Below, one piece after another: positions 46,132-55,154 of a DNA stretch of 64,000 bases; within the stretch, counting starts at the first letter, position 1, and each line of letters starts with the position of its first letter. Source of the DNA: Aequorivita sp. H23M31 (GTDB lineage: Bacteria; Bacteroidota; Bacteroidia; Flavobacteriales; Flavobacteriaceae); assembly GCF_004022485.1 (NCBI RefSeq), contig NZ_CP034951.1, positions 248,001 through 312,000 of the forward strand, read 5' to 3'. The position numbers and the translations under genes are program-made. Below the pieces are notes generated by a model. That model saw only the letters and a program-made list of their open reading frames with translations. It ran no database searches and had not been told where the DNA came from.

Positions 46132-46212
46132 ATGAGCAGGTTTCTAAAGGCATTTAAAATGGGGAAAAGAGAGGTGAACAAATTTCTTTGTCGTTTTATA
46201 GATAAAAATTAG
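46132..46212 (+). CDS. Possible 26-residue small ORF
   Basis: ATG to TAG encodes a lysine/arginine-rich, amphipathic 26-residue peptide (MSRFLKAFKMGKREVNKF start, FIDKN end). It lies downstream of the plus-strand box at 45930-45937 in an otherwise gene-free 391-base gap (45854-46244). No homolog recognised; it may be chance. Confidence 0.25.
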   Translation: MSRFLKAFKMGKREVNKFLCRFIDKN

Positions 46213-46244
46213 TGGGAAAATTAAAAGAAAACTTGCCTAAGTTA

Positions 46245-47732
46245 TTAGGTTATTGAATCGGGTGCGACTCCTTCCGTTTTTTTCTTTTTGATTATAATCC
46301 CGAATAGCCTACCAATGCGCTGTACAAAAGAATCAAAATCAAATATTCCTTGATCGGTGGTAGCTCTGTATGTAAGCCAAATACCAAGTGGAAGCATTAT
46401 CGCAGTATTTAGCCAAGCGGCGATGAAGGGAGCCAAGGTACCATCTTCCGCACTGTTTTTGGCGAAAATTCCGATAAAGTGGTAGGTTAAAAATAATAGA
46501 ATGGCAATTACCATTGGCAATCCCATTCCACCTTTTCGGATAATGGCTCCTAAGGGTGCTCCTACAAAAAAGAGTATAATACAAGCCACCCCAAAAGTGT
46601 ATTTTTCGTGAAGTGCAATTTCATTTTTGTTCAATTGCTTGGTCTTGGCCTTAAATTCTACCTTTTTCGCCTCTACAGTCTGAAGGGTTCCCTTAGTATT
46701 ATTGAGGGCAAGTTTTACAATTTGTAATTTTTCTGCAGGTTTAAAAATATCAAGTATTGAATTTGTCGAAATAGGAGTGGTTATTGGTTTTTCCTTAATA
46801 TCATCTTCGCCATCGACGACAAATTTCTCTAAACCACTGCGGTAATACATGTTTTTGGTATACGATTGTAAATCATATGTATAGCTATTTGAAAGAGAAT
46901 CTATTTCGGAGCGTAATTCGCTGATATTGTACATGCTCTGGTTTTCAACCTTATTGTCTTTATCAATATCCCTGTTGTTCAAGGCTGTAAGGTCAATATT
47001 TATGGCGTATTCTTCAAAATAACTTTTAGCAAAAGGTTCTTTCTTTTGGTCTGCAGTCTTAGTTGTTTGAATATCCTCGTAATAATTACCATCTTTTAAA
47101 ATCAAGGATAGCGTATTGCTGCCCTCTTTACTGGTAAGTTCGCCGTTGTTGGCGATTATAACCGTAAAATTGCCATTTGGTCGTTTTTCATTTTTTTTGT
47201 GAATGACGATATCTTCTAAAAATTGCCCTCTGTTGCCCGATTTGTTTTCTACCTTAATATTGAACATATCACCTATCTGACTGAATTGCCCTTCCGCAAT
47301 AACCATGGATGGTTGGAATTGTTGAATATTCCGTCTTAGGTTTTGCCATTTGTATTCGGAATAAGGTATAACGCTATTGGCGAAAAAGTATGCAACGATT
47401 GAAAGCAATAGAATAAAGGCCATTACGCTTCCCATTGCTCTTTGCAAGGAAATACCTGTGGATTTCATTGCGGCAAATTCATAATTTTCGGAAAAACTTC
47501 CGAATACCATTAGTGAGGTAACTAGAATGGTGAGCGGAAGTACCAAGGGCATCATTTTGGGAGCGAAATACCAAAGGAATTTCATAATGATCCAAACGTC
47601 TAGATCCTTGCCCGCCAATTCTGAAATATAGAGCCAGATGGTCTGTAGGACAAATATGAACATTAAAATAATGAAGACGCTAAAGAACGTCTTCAAATAA
47701 GTAATCAATATATATCTGTCCAGTATTTTCAA
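46245..47732 (-). CDS. LptF/LptG-family lipopolysaccharide export permease
   Basis: A 495-residue inner-membrane permease of the YjgP/YjgQ family, which with LptB extracts LPS and passes it to LptC/A. The N-terminal MKILDRYILITYLKTF, the LPLTILVTSLMVFGSFSENYEFAAMKSTG loop and the C-terminal helices (FGVACIILFFVGAPLGAIIRKGGMGLP) are diagnostic. Three N-terminal helices, a large periplasmic beta domain with a charged insertion, and three C-terminal helices. F versus G cannot be told. It follows lolA by nine bases and is the last gene of the ftsK-lolA-lptF run. Confidence 0.92.
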   Translation of the reverse strand: MKILDRYILITYLKTFFSVFIILMFIFVLQTIWLYISELAGKDLDVWIIMKFLWYFAPKMMPLVLPLTILVTSLMVFGSFSENYEFAAMKSTGISLQRAMGSVMAFILLLSIVAYFFANSVIPYSEYKWQNLRRNIQQFQPSMVIAEGQFSQIGDMFNIKVENKSGNRGQFLEDIVIHKKNEKRPNGNFTVIIANNGELTSKEGSNTLSLILKDGNYYEDIQTTKTADQKKEPFAKSYFEEYAINIDLTALNNRDIDKDNKVENQSMYNISELRSEIDSLSNSYTYDLQSYTKNMYYRSGLEKFVVDGEDDIKEKPITTPISTNSILDIFKPAEKLQIVKLALNNTKGTLQTVEAKKVEFKAKTKQLNKNEIALHEKYTFGVACIILFFVGAPLGAIIRKGGMGLPMVIAILLFLTYHFIGIFAKNSAEDGTLAPFIAAWLNTAIMLPLGIWLTYRATTDQGIFDFDSFVQRIGRLFGIIIKKKKTEGVAPDSIT

Positions 47733-47741
47733 CCGTTCGTC

Positions 47742-48392
47742 CTATAACTTATTAATATAATATCCGTCTTTTTTGTATTTGGCTTCGTCAAAGGTAAATA
47801 AGGTCTTGGAAAGAGGTTGGTTTGTTTTAAAGGAATTTACGGTAAGAGTATACGATGTTCCATTCGAGTCCGTTTGGATCAGTTTGTATATATGTTTTGT
47901 CTGAACATCAATTCCTAAAAGAATGTCCTTGATTTCTGCTTTTGAATCGATTGGAATCAATTTCACAAATTGGATTTTTCTCCCTTTTACATTCTGTTCA
48001 ATGTCCATTTTGTAAGTATATCCTTTTTCATAAAAAGTCAACATTTTTGACGGAGTAATTTCCTTATCGTTTTTAGGGTTATAAGTTGAGATGGTAACCT
48101 CTTCATCTTCCGGCACAATAGTATAAATGTTTTTTCCGTCAAAGATTCGAGTTGTACCCAACATGTTCAAAACATATTTATCACCTTCTAAGGTCACATC
48201 ACCACGTGTATCCTGGTTTACATTTTCTTTGGAATTGTTTAAATTATATTTAAAGTCAATGGTAATGTTGTCGTAGCTTTTTACTTTTTCCGAAACCTCT
48301 CGAAGCAATGTTTTTGCATCTTGGGCTTGGGAAAACGTGATTGTTAAAAGAGCAATTAAAAGAATACCGTATTTTTTCATTTTAGTTTGCAT
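47742..48392 (-). CDS. lolA: Outer-membrane lipoprotein carrier protein LolA
   Basis: A 216-residue periplasmic chaperone that shuttles lipoproteins to the outer membrane. Signal peptide MKKYGILLIALLTITFSQA, then the LolA half-barrel (YDNITIDFKYNL, GDKYVLNMLGTTRIFDGKNIYTIVP, TLTVNSFKTNQPLS, LFTFDEAKY). The ATG at 48392 shares its A with the ftsK stop (TAATG); an ATG four codons later (48380) would give a more compact signal peptide. Translational coupling favours 48392. Confidence 0.9.
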   Translation of the reverse strand: MQTKMKKYGILLIALLTITFSQAQDAKTLLREVSEKVKSYDNITIDFKYNLNNSKENVNQDTRGDVTLEGDKYVLNMLGTTRIFDGKNIYTIVPEDEEVTISTYNPKNDKEITPSKMLTFYEKGYTYKMDIEQNVKGRKIQFVKLIPIDSKAEIKDILLGIDVQTKHIYKLIQTDSNGTSYTLTVNSFKTNQPLSKTLFTFDEAKYKKDGYYINKL

Positions 48393-50770
48393 TAATTTTC
48401 ATTATCTATTAGTTGATTCAGAGCATCTAGTGTGGGAACAAGTACTTGACGAGCCTTACTTCCTTCAAAAGGTCCCACAATTCCTGCAGCTTCCATCTGG
48501 TCGATTATTCTTCCCGCCCTGTTATAGCCCAATTTTAATTTACGCTGGAGCAAGGATGCAGATCCTTGTTGGGCAATAACCAGGACCTCTGCGGCTTCGC
48601 GGAACAGAGCATCGCGTTCGTCCACGTTATTATCAAGAGTTGTGCCACCCTCTTCTCCCACATATTCAGGAAGAAGATAAGCATCGGGATATGCTTTTTG
48701 CGAACCGATAAAATCGGTTATATCGGCCACTTCGGGAGTATCCACGAAGGCACATTGTAACCTTGTAAGTTCATTTCCCTGGGTAAAGAGCATATCTCCC
48801 CGGCCAATAAGTTGGTCGGCTCCGCTGTTGTCCAAAATGGTCCTGGAATCTATTTTACTTGTTACCCTAAAAGCCAATCGTGCAGGGAAGTTTGCCTTTA
48901 TTATCCCAGTAATTACGTTGACGGATGGACGTTGAGTGGCGATAATCAAATGGATACCGATGGCTCGTGCAAGTTGGGCAAGACGGGCAATGGGAGTTTC
49001 CACCTCTTTACCTGCAGTCATAATCAGATCGGCGAATTCGTCAATAACCAATACTATGTACGGTAGATAATGATGCCCATCGTTAGGATTTAACTTTCGG
49101 TTTTTAAATTTGGTATTGTATTCCTTAATGTTTCGTACCATCGCATCCTTAAGAAGGTCGTAACGATTGTCCATCTCGATACATAAAGAATTTAAGGTAT
49201 TGATTACTTTATTGGTGTCTGTAATAATAGCTTCATCCGTATCAGGCAGTTTTGCCAGATAATGGCGTTCAATTTTGTTGAACAAAGTAAGCTCTACTTT
49301 TTTCGGGTCAACCAAAATAAACTTCACTTCTGCAGGATGCTTTTTATAAAGCAAGGAAGTAAGGACCGCGTTTAATCCAACCGATTTTCCTTGTCCTGTG
49401 GCACCGGCCATAAGCATGTGCGGCATTTTTGCAAGGTCCACCACAAAGGTCTCGTTGCTTATGGTTTTTCCAAAAGCTATGGGAAGTTCCATTTCTGCTC
49501 CTTGAAATTTTGACGAAGCAATTACCGACCGCATTGAAACGGTTTTTGGATTTTTATTTGGTACTTCAATTCCTATGGTACCGCGACCTGGGATGGGAGC
49601 AATAATACGAATTCCCAATGCTGAAAGGGACAATGCTATATCGTCCTCCAGATTTTTGATTTTTGAGATTCTAATTCCAGCATCGGGTACAATTTCATAT
49701 AAAGTAACCGTAGGTCCAACAGTGGCTTTTATACTGGCGATTCCAATTTTATAGTTGCTGAGGGTCTCGACAATTCTATTTTTGTTTTCCTCTAGTTCCT
49801 CTTGATCAATGGTAATTCCACTGCCTGAGGTGTGATCGCGCAATAGTTCAATACTCGGAAAGCGATAATTACTAAGATCTAGACGGGGATCGAATTCACC
49901 GAAATCCTTTACCAATTTTTCACTAATACTTTCAACCTCTTCTTCTTCAGGTGCCTGTTCCACTTCCATTTCCACATCACTTTCCACATCGGACTTCAGA
50001 ATAATTTTCTCAACAGGTGGAGGAGGAGTTGGTTTCTCCTTTTTAGACAGCTCTAACTCAACCTCAGTTTCTTCTTCTTCCTCATCTTCCTCGGCGATTA
50101 ATTGCGATGTGGATATTTTGTGTTTTGTTTCCTGTTCAATGGGCGTAATTCTTTTATTTACTGTGCCAAAATCATCCTTTATTTGTTTTTTGGAAATTTT
50201 GACCGCGTTTATGGCCATATCTGGTGTAAGTTTTAACCGTACAACCAAATAGAAAATAAGAATAAAGGTCATGATTAAAATGGTTCCCACCAAACCTATA
50301 TAATCCTGCATATAATCGTTGGTTTCAAAACCGACGGTACCACTCAGGATGGTAGCTTTGCCATCAAAAAAACCAAAGAAAATGGAAATCCAAAGCATCA
50401 GAAGTAAGCCCCAGAACCAGAATTTTACCAATTGTTTTTTAGCGTAATCGAAGAAATAATAAACTCCTGTAAGTCCAACGAGGAAAGCAATGATAAATGA
50501 GGCAACTCCAAATCCTTGATGGATAAAAAAGTGACCGATATGAGCTCCAAATTTGTTTAACCAGTTGTCGGCCTGCAGTTCACGGTCACCTAGCGTCCCA
50601 ATATCACTTTGATCCGCTTGCCAAGTGAAAAAGTATGAGATAAAAGAAAGCAAAAGCGCCAATCCCAACAAAAATAGGAAGCTGCCCAACAAAATTTTTT
50701 GCTGTTTTGAAAGGGAAAACCTCATCTTTGTTCGTGGTGAACTGGTTGTTTTTTTCTTTTTTTTGGCCAT
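48392..50770 (-). CDS. ftsK: DNA translocase FtsK/SpoIIIE
   Basis: A 792-residue septal DNA motor that clears chromosome ends during division and activates XerCD dimer resolution. Four membrane helices fall within about residues 25-180. A short acidic/proline linker follows (EEDEEEEETEVELELSKKEK, PTPPPPVEK), much shorter than in Escherichia coli. The motor has Walker A AGATGQGKSVGLN, Walker B YIVLVIDEFADLI, and HLIIATQRPSVNVITG. The gamma winged-helix domain (SASLLQRKLKLGYNRAGRII, QMEAAGIVGP) should read KOPS sites. The promoter is at 50794-50801. Confidence 0.97.
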   Translation of the reverse strand: MAKKKKKTTSSPRTKMRFSLSKQQKILLGSFLFLLGLALLLSFISYFFTWQADQSDIGTLGDRELQADNWLNKFGAHIGHFFIHQGFGVASFIIAFLVGLTGVYYFFDYAKKQLVKFWFWGLLLMLWISIFFGFFDGKATILSGTVGFETNDYMQDYIGLVGTILIMTFILIFYLVVRLKLTPDMAINAVKISKKQIKDDFGTVNKRITPIEQETKHKISTSQLIAEEDEEEEETEVELELSKKEKPTPPPPVEKIILKSDVESDVEMEVEQAPEEEEVESISEKLVKDFGEFDPRLDLSNYRFPSIELLRDHTSGSGITIDQEELEENKNRIVETLSNYKIGIASIKATVGPTVTLYEIVPDAGIRISKIKNLEDDIALSLSALGIRIIAPIPGRGTIGIEVPNKNPKTVSMRSVIASSKFQGAEMELPIAFGKTISNETFVVDLAKMPHMLMAGATGQGKSVGLNAVLTSLLYKKHPAEVKFILVDPKKVELTLFNKIERHYLAKLPDTDEAIITDTNKVINTLNSLCIEMDNRYDLLKDAMVRNIKEYNTKFKNRKLNPNDGHHYLPYIVLVIDEFADLIMTAGKEVETPIARLAQLARAIGIHLIIATQRPSVNVITGIIKANFPARLAFRVTSKIDSRTILDNSGADQLIGRGDMLFTQGNELTRLQCAFVDTPEVADITDFIGSQKAYPDAYLLPEYVGEEGGTTLDNNVDERDALFREAAEVLVIAQQGSASLLQRKLKLGYNRAGRIIDQMEAAGIVGPFEGSKARQVLVPTLDALNQLIDNEN

Positions 50771-50793
50771 TAATAAATGGGTTGGTTGTTCGG

Positions 50794-50801
50794 CAAAAAT
50801 A
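50794..50801 (-). promoter_or_regulatory. Promoter box of ftsK-lolA-lptF (TATTTTTG)
   Basis: TATTTTTGC on the minus strand, 23 bases before the ftsK ATG, with TTG 22 bases farther upstream. Confidence 0.55.
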
Positions 50802-50919
50802 CAAATATCAAAATGTAATATTCCAAATAACTTTCAAATAACTAAATAACCTGGGAAAGCCATTTTATTGATAAATGTTTTATAATTTATAAGCTGATAA
50901 AACGCTAATAGTCAGTCTG

Positions 50920-51279
50920 CTAAAATTTGGGAATATATATAATACAGCCCACGATAACTGCCGACACTGCGGCGAAAAATACTGCTCCCGCGGCCACGTC
51001 TTTAATAAAACCAATCTTGTTGTGGAAATCGGGGTGAACAAAATCTGCGATTTCTTCAGCGGCAGTATTTAGTCCTTCAATACTAATTACCAATCCTATC
51101 GCCAAAATCTGGATCATCCATTCAATATTGGATATATTAAAATAGAATCCGGCAATCGTCATGATTATGGCAATCGCGGTTTGCACCTGGATACTAGCTT
51201 CGTAGCGGAGTAAGAGAAAAGCACCTTTTATGGCATACTGGAAGCCTTTCAGGCGCTTTCCCGTATATGTATCCCACAT
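50920..51279 (-). CDS. dgkA: Diacylglycerol/undecaprenol kinase family protein
   Basis: A 119-residue, three-helix membrane kinase of the DgkA family (RLKGFQYAIKGAFLLLRYEAS start, the core GLVISIEGLNTAAEEIADF, and DVAAGAVFFAAVSAVIVG). The EGLNTAAE glutamates bind Mg-ATP. In Gram-positives this family phosphorylates undecaprenol; in Gram-negatives diacylglycerol. The substrate here is not certain. Its ATG overlaps the tpx stop (TAATG), so expression is coupled to tpx. Confidence 0.9.
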   Translation of the reverse strand: MWDTYTGKRLKGFQYAIKGAFLLLRYEASIQVQTAIAIIMTIAGFYFNISNIEWMIQILAIGLVISIEGLNTAAEEIADFVHPDFHNKIGFIKDVAAGAVFFAAVSAVIVGCIIYIPKF

Positions 51280-51779
51280 TATAGCAAAGTTTTTAGTGCT
51301 GCCAAATAGTCGGGCTCTTCACCAATATCGGATACTTGTTGACTATGAATTACTTTTCCATTTTCATCCAACACCACTACGGCGCGTGAAAGAAGTCCAC
51401 GTAGATCGCCTGTGGTCATTTCAACCCCATAATTTTTTCCGAAAGATCCATCCCGAAAATCTGAAAGATTAATTACATTATGAAGGTCTTCATCGTTGAC
51501 AAAACGCTTTTGTGCAAATGGAAGATCTCTAGAAATGCAGAGGACCTTGGTATTTTTTAAGGAGGTAGCTTTCTCATTAAATTTGCGTACGGAAGTGGCG
51601 CATACGTTTGTATCTATACTCGGAAATATATTCATTACAATCCGTGATCCGCGATAATCCGATAAGGATTTTGTACTTAGATCCTGAGCTACCAATTTGA
51701 AATCTGGAGCGTGTTCTCCGGTTTGGGGAAGGGTGCCGATAGTTTCTATAGTATTCCCTCCAAGTTTGATCGATGCCAT
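51279..51779 (-). CDS. tpx: Thiol peroxidase (Tpx), resolving cysteine replaced
   Basis: A 166-residue atypical 2-Cys peroxiredoxin of the Tpx family that reduces hydroperoxides using thioredoxin. GEHAPDF, NIFPSIDTNVCATSVRKFN with peroxidatic Cys60, and CISRDLPFAQKRF are clear. The usual resolving cysteine (Cys95 of Escherichia coli Tpx, in RFCGAEGL) is absent: the matching site reads RFVNDEDL (Val94). The only other cysteine is Cys81. The enzyme may therefore work as a 1-Cys peroxidase or use Cys81; that is inference. Coupled to dgkA. Confidence 0.93.
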   Translation of the reverse strand: MASIKLGGNTIETIGTLPQTGEHAPDFKLVAQDLSTKSLSDYRGSRIVMNIFPSIDTNVCATSVRKFNEKATSLKNTKVLCISRDLPFAQKRFVNDEDLHNVINLSDFRDGSFGKNYGVEMTTGDLRGLLSRAVVVLDENGKVIHSQQVSDIGEEPDYLAALKTLL

Positions 51780-51995
51780 TGTTTTTGATTTTTAAAAGTG
51801 AATTATAAATATAAGAATTCGTTTTGGGTCTGGCTATTAATACTTTTTAAAGAACGTCAATAAATTTTATTTATTTAGAAGTGGTTCTTTTCTGAAAACC
51901 TTGCTTGTTGAAAGGATTGAGGATTGAACATCAATTCGAAATGAAGCCATATCTTACCTTCTGAAACGCGATAAAAAACGAATCGCACCAAATAA

Positions 51996-52028
51996 AAAAT
52001 CCCTTTGCATCGATTGCGAAGGGATTTT
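51996..52028 (-). terminator. Terminator after the thioredoxin-DUF6952 pair
   Basis: Stem AAAATCCCTT/AAGGGATTTT with a 13-base loop that itself contains TGCA/TGCG partial pairing, followed by A/T-rich sequence. Lies about 20 bases after the DUF6952 stop. Confidence 0.75.
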
Positions 52029-52047
52029 AAAATAAGTGGTATAATTT

Positions 52048-52296
52048 CTATTTATCAATAGAGCCCAAAACTTTTTTTACAAAGGCATTGGCCGCGTCGC
52101 GCTCCGGCATACCATCTTCTATCATTTGGTGGACCTCCACAGCTCCGCAGAGATTGGTGATCAGCTCCCCGATGATATCCATTTCTTCATCTGTAATGCG
52201 ATTATACTCGCAGTAAGACTCCAATACCTCTATACAATTCTGAATTTGGGCAGTGGAATTGTTCCGTTGAATATGTCTAATTACTGGTAACTTCAT
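52048..52296 (-). CDS. DUF6952-family small protein
   Basis: An 82-residue, helical, acidic protein (MKLPVIRHIQRNNSTAQI start, ELITNLCGAVEVHQMIEDGM core, FVKKVLGSIDK end). It fits a Flavobacteria family placed next to thioredoxin genes, DUF6952 as I recall, of unknown function. Its start overlaps the end of the thioredoxin-like gene by 20 bases, so the two are translationally coupled and may work together. Confidence 0.75.
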   Translation of the reverse strand: MKLPVIRHIQRNNSTAQIQNCIEVLESYCEYNRITDEEMDIIGELITNLCGAVEVHQMIEDGMPERDAANAFVKKVLGSIDK

Positions 52297-52591
52297 CTAC
52301 TAAATCTTTTAACAGTTCGAATTTATTGGTCTGAACCTGGTTGACCAATTTCCCATCCTTAAAAGAGGCAAAAGTTGGTAAGTTGTCCACATTTGCCATT
52401 TTTCTACTTTCAGGAAATTTTTCGGCATCCACCAGGATAAATTTGAATCCCTCGGTTTCCGTAGCCAATTTCTTAAATTTAGGTTTCATCAGTCTGCAGT
52501 TACCACACCATCCGGCGGCAAATTGAACTATCACATCTTTTTCATCGGAGATGAATTGTTCCAGGCTATCATCTTTTAATTCTAACATCAT
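52277..52591 (-). CDS. Thioredoxin-family protein with CGNC site
   Basis: A 104-residue thioredoxin-fold protein. Motif order: FAAGWCGNCRLMKPKFKKLA (redox site CGNC instead of CGPC), FILVDAEKFPESRKMANVDNLPTFASFKDGK with the cis-proline in LPTF. No signal peptide, so cytoplasmic. Starts at the ATG pair 52591/52588; in-frame codons farther upstream run through a repetitive tract. It lies 160 bases downstream of the peroxiredoxin gene and could be its reductant, although the CGNC site differs from standard thioredoxin. Confidence 0.9.
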   Translation of the reverse strand: MMLELKDDSLEQFISDEKDVIVQFAAGWCGNCRLMKPKFKKLATETEGFKFILVDAEKFPESRKMANVDNLPTFASFKDGKLVNQVQTNKFELLKDLVDEVTSN

Positions 52592-52750
52592 AATTTTTAT
52601 TATTAGTGCTTGTTTGTTCAAAACCCACCCAAGACTTAGGACTTTTGGACTTAGGACATAAGACCACAAACCTTCAATTGAAAATGTTTTCTAGATAGAA
52701 GTTAGTAGTCCTACGTCTTATGCCTATCCGTCTTCCGTCAATATCATTTT

Positions 52751-53386
52751 TTAATGGCTTAAATAACTAGCTACACCTTCTCGTGTGGCTTTCATTGCTT
52801 CTTTACCTTCTTCCCAGTTGGCTGGACAAACCTCACCTTTTTCTTGTACGTGGGTGTAGGCATCAACAAGTCTTAAATACTCATTTACATTTCTACCAAG
52901 TGGCATATCGTTAACACTCTCGTGAAAAATCTTCCCATCCTCATCGATTAAATAAGTGGCCCGGTAGGTAACATTGCTGCCCTCTAAAAGATAATATTCC
53001 TGATCTTCATCGTAAGATTGAGGTTCAACATCCAAGATTCCCAGTGCATTGGAAAGGTTTCGGTTTGTATCTGCGAGAAGTGGGTAAGTCACTCCTTCAA
53101 TCCCTCCATTATCTTTTGGAGTGTTTAACCAGGCAAAATGTACTTCGGGGGTATCACAAGAAGCTCCGATAACTATTGTATTTCGATCTTCAAATTTTGA
53201 AAGCGCCTCCTGAAAGGAAAGAATTTCAGTAGGACATACATAGGTGAAATCTTTTGGGTACCAGAAAAGCAAAACTTTTTTCTTATTCTTTTGAGCTTCT
53301 TCAAGCACATTTAATTTAAAAGTGTCTCCCATTTCGTTCATCGCATCAACTGTAATGTTTGGGAATTTTCTTCCTACTAATGACAT
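52751..53386 (-). CDS. Typical 2-Cys peroxiredoxin (AhpC/Prx1 class)
   Basis: A 211-residue peroxiredoxin that reduces hydrogen peroxide and organic peroxides. Peroxidatic Cys51 in KDFTYVCPTE and resolving Cys187 in GEVCPANW are both present. IGASCDTPEVHFAWLNTPKDNGGI, YPLLADTNRNLSNALGIL and RATYLIDEDGKI are family-typical. Full length including the C-terminal arm. It has its own promoter box and sits beside a thioredoxin-like protein, a likely electron donor. ahpF was not seen in the window. Confidence 0.95.
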   Translation of the reverse strand: MSLVGRKFPNITVDAMNEMGDTFKLNVLEEAQKNKKKVLLFWYPKDFTYVCPTEILSFQEALSKFEDRNTIVIGASCDTPEVHFAWLNTPKDNGGIEGVTYPLLADTNRNLSNALGILDVEPQSYDEDQEYYLLEGSNVTYRATYLIDEDGKIFHESVNDMPLGRNVNEYLRLVDAYTHVQEKGEVCPANWEEGKEAMKATREGVASYLSH

Positions 53387-53423
53387 AGTTTATATAGATT
53401 TAAAGGTTAATATTTTTCTATAA

Positions 53424-53431
53424 CAAAAATA
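53424..53431 (-). promoter_or_regulatory. Promoter box of the peroxiredoxin gene (TATTTTTG)
   Basis: TATTTTTG on the minus strand, 37 bases before the ATG; TTC rather than TTG lies about 20 bases upstream. No OxyR-type site was recognised. Confidence 0.5.
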
Positions 53432-53526
53432 CGATTTAAGTACCTTATTTGAAGGAAAAACAAATGTATTATTCTATTGAGCTATAGCCGTTGTCGATAG
53501 CGTGGGAAGAAATTCATAAATAATTG

Positions 53527-55020
53527 CTATGCTCTTGATGGAGTAGTTAATTGCTTAATTTTTATAGAAAAGGCAGCAAACAAGAGAGTCATAAACGGAC
53601 TGACGTAATTAAATATAGCGTAGCCCGCATAATGAAGTGTGTCCACACCAAGTACGCCGCTATGGTAAGCTCCACAGGTATTCCAGGGTACTAGTACTGA
53701 AGTTACCGTTCCGCTATCTTCCAAAGTTCGGGAAAGATTTTCTGGCGCCAATCCCTTATCCTTAAATGCCTGTGAATACATTTTTCCGGGAATTACGATG
53801 GCGAGATATTGATCACTGGCAGTTACATTTAATGCTAAGCAGCTAACCACCGTACTTGCAAACAATCCAAAAGTAGTATGGAACAATTTCAACAAAGCCT
53901 TACTAATTGCAGAGAGGGCGCCGATGGCATCCATAATGCCTCCGAAAGTCATGGCACAGAGAATGAGCCAGATGGTATTCAGCATTCCAGTCATCCCACC
54001 AGAGGAAAACAAATCCTTTAAGGCCTCATTTTCTGTGGGAATGTTGGTCTGGACGGTTATCGCATTCATAATTCCTTTATATCCGTTGGCAAATGTGAGT
54101 GAGGAACCCCCACCAATAGCCGCAACAATATTGGGTTGGAAAATCAATGCTGCTATTGCTGCCAATAAGGTTCCTATTAGAAGGGCTATTAACGGCGGTG
54201 TTTTTTTTACGATTAAAACTATCACGATAATAGGTACAAGGAATAACCACGGACTTACGGTAATTGATTCCTTAACGGCTTCCAGTATAAGATGGGTATC
54301 TGCAGTTCCGGTGGTCTCTATATTAAATCCGATAATGACGAAGACAATTAGAGTGATTGTCATAGTTGGTACCGTAGTATAAAGCATATAACGAATGTGG
54401 GTAAATAAATCTGTTCCCGCCATAGCAGGGGCGAGGTTTGTGGTATCACTCAGAGGTGATATTTTATCCCCAAAATAAGCGCCGGAAAGAATTGCTCCTG
54501 CGGTCATTCCTAAGGAGACATCCAAGGCATTGGCAATTCCGATAAGAGCTATACCTACGGTAGCGGAGGTGGTCCAACTACTTCCCGTAGCCACGGAAAT
54601 TATAGAACATATTAGGACGCAAGAAACTAAAAATATCGTTGGATTTAAAATTTGGAGACCGTAATAGATCATTGTGGGAATAACGCCGCTTATTAGCCAA
54701 GTCCCTGCCAAAGCTCCTACCATAAGAAGAATTAAAATAGCGCCAGCGGTGGATTTTATATTTTGCGCCACTTCCTCAAGCATTTGATCGAAGCTTACCT
54801 TGTTGAGAATTCCTACTACAGCTGCAACGGCACCTCCCATTAAAAGTATAAATTGGTTGCTTCCACTGAGAGCATCATCACCAAAGGCAAAAAACACATT
54901 GTAGAAAAGCATTCCAATTAATGCAAAAACAGGAATAAGCGCTTCCCAAATATTGAGTTCTTTATTTTCTACTACATCCTCATCTTTTGGGTCTTTTGGC
55001 TTGATATCTTGGCTCTGCAT
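53527..55020 (-). CDS. nhaC: Na+/H+ antiporter NhaC
   Basis: A 497-residue polytopic inner-membrane protein with about 11-12 helices. NhaC-family segments are present: ATGSSWTTSATVGIALIGI, SGAYFGDKISPLSDTTNLAP, LALNVTASDQYLAIVIPGKM, and SVLVPWNTCGAYHSGVLGV. It would swap cytoplasmic Na+ for protons and support salt tolerance, fitting a marine habitat. Monocistronic as far as can be seen. Confidence 0.93.
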   Translation of the reverse strand: MQSQDIKPKDPKDEDVVENKELNIWEALIPVFALIGMLFYNVFFAFGDDALSGSNQFILLMGGAVAAVVGILNKVSFDQMLEEVAQNIKSTAGAILILLMVGALAGTWLISGVIPTMIYYGLQILNPTIFLVSCVLICSIISVATGSSWTTSATVGIALIGIANALDVSLGMTAGAILSGAYFGDKISPLSDTTNLAPAMAGTDLFTHIRYMLYTTVPTMTITLIVFVIIGFNIETTGTADTHLILEAVKESITVSPWLFLVPIIVIVLIVKKTPPLIALLIGTLLAAIAALIFQPNIVAAIGGGSSLTFANGYKGIMNAITVQTNIPTENEALKDLFSSGGMTGMLNTIWLILCAMTFGGIMDAIGALSAISKALLKLFHTTFGLFASTVVSCLALNVTASDQYLAIVIPGKMYSQAFKDKGLAPENLSRTLEDSGTVTSVLVPWNTCGAYHSGVLGVDTLHYAGYAIFNYVSPFMTLLFAAFSIKIKQLTTPSRA

Positions 55021-55154
55021 CGGAAGTTTTTAAAATGGAATGTAATGTTACGATTTTGTGAAATGGTATGCAAATTTTATAGCCCCGTCGCCATATCACC
55101 ATTACTATTTTCCACATTTTCCCCACTTCCGAGAAGAAATGGGTTCTTTTTTAC

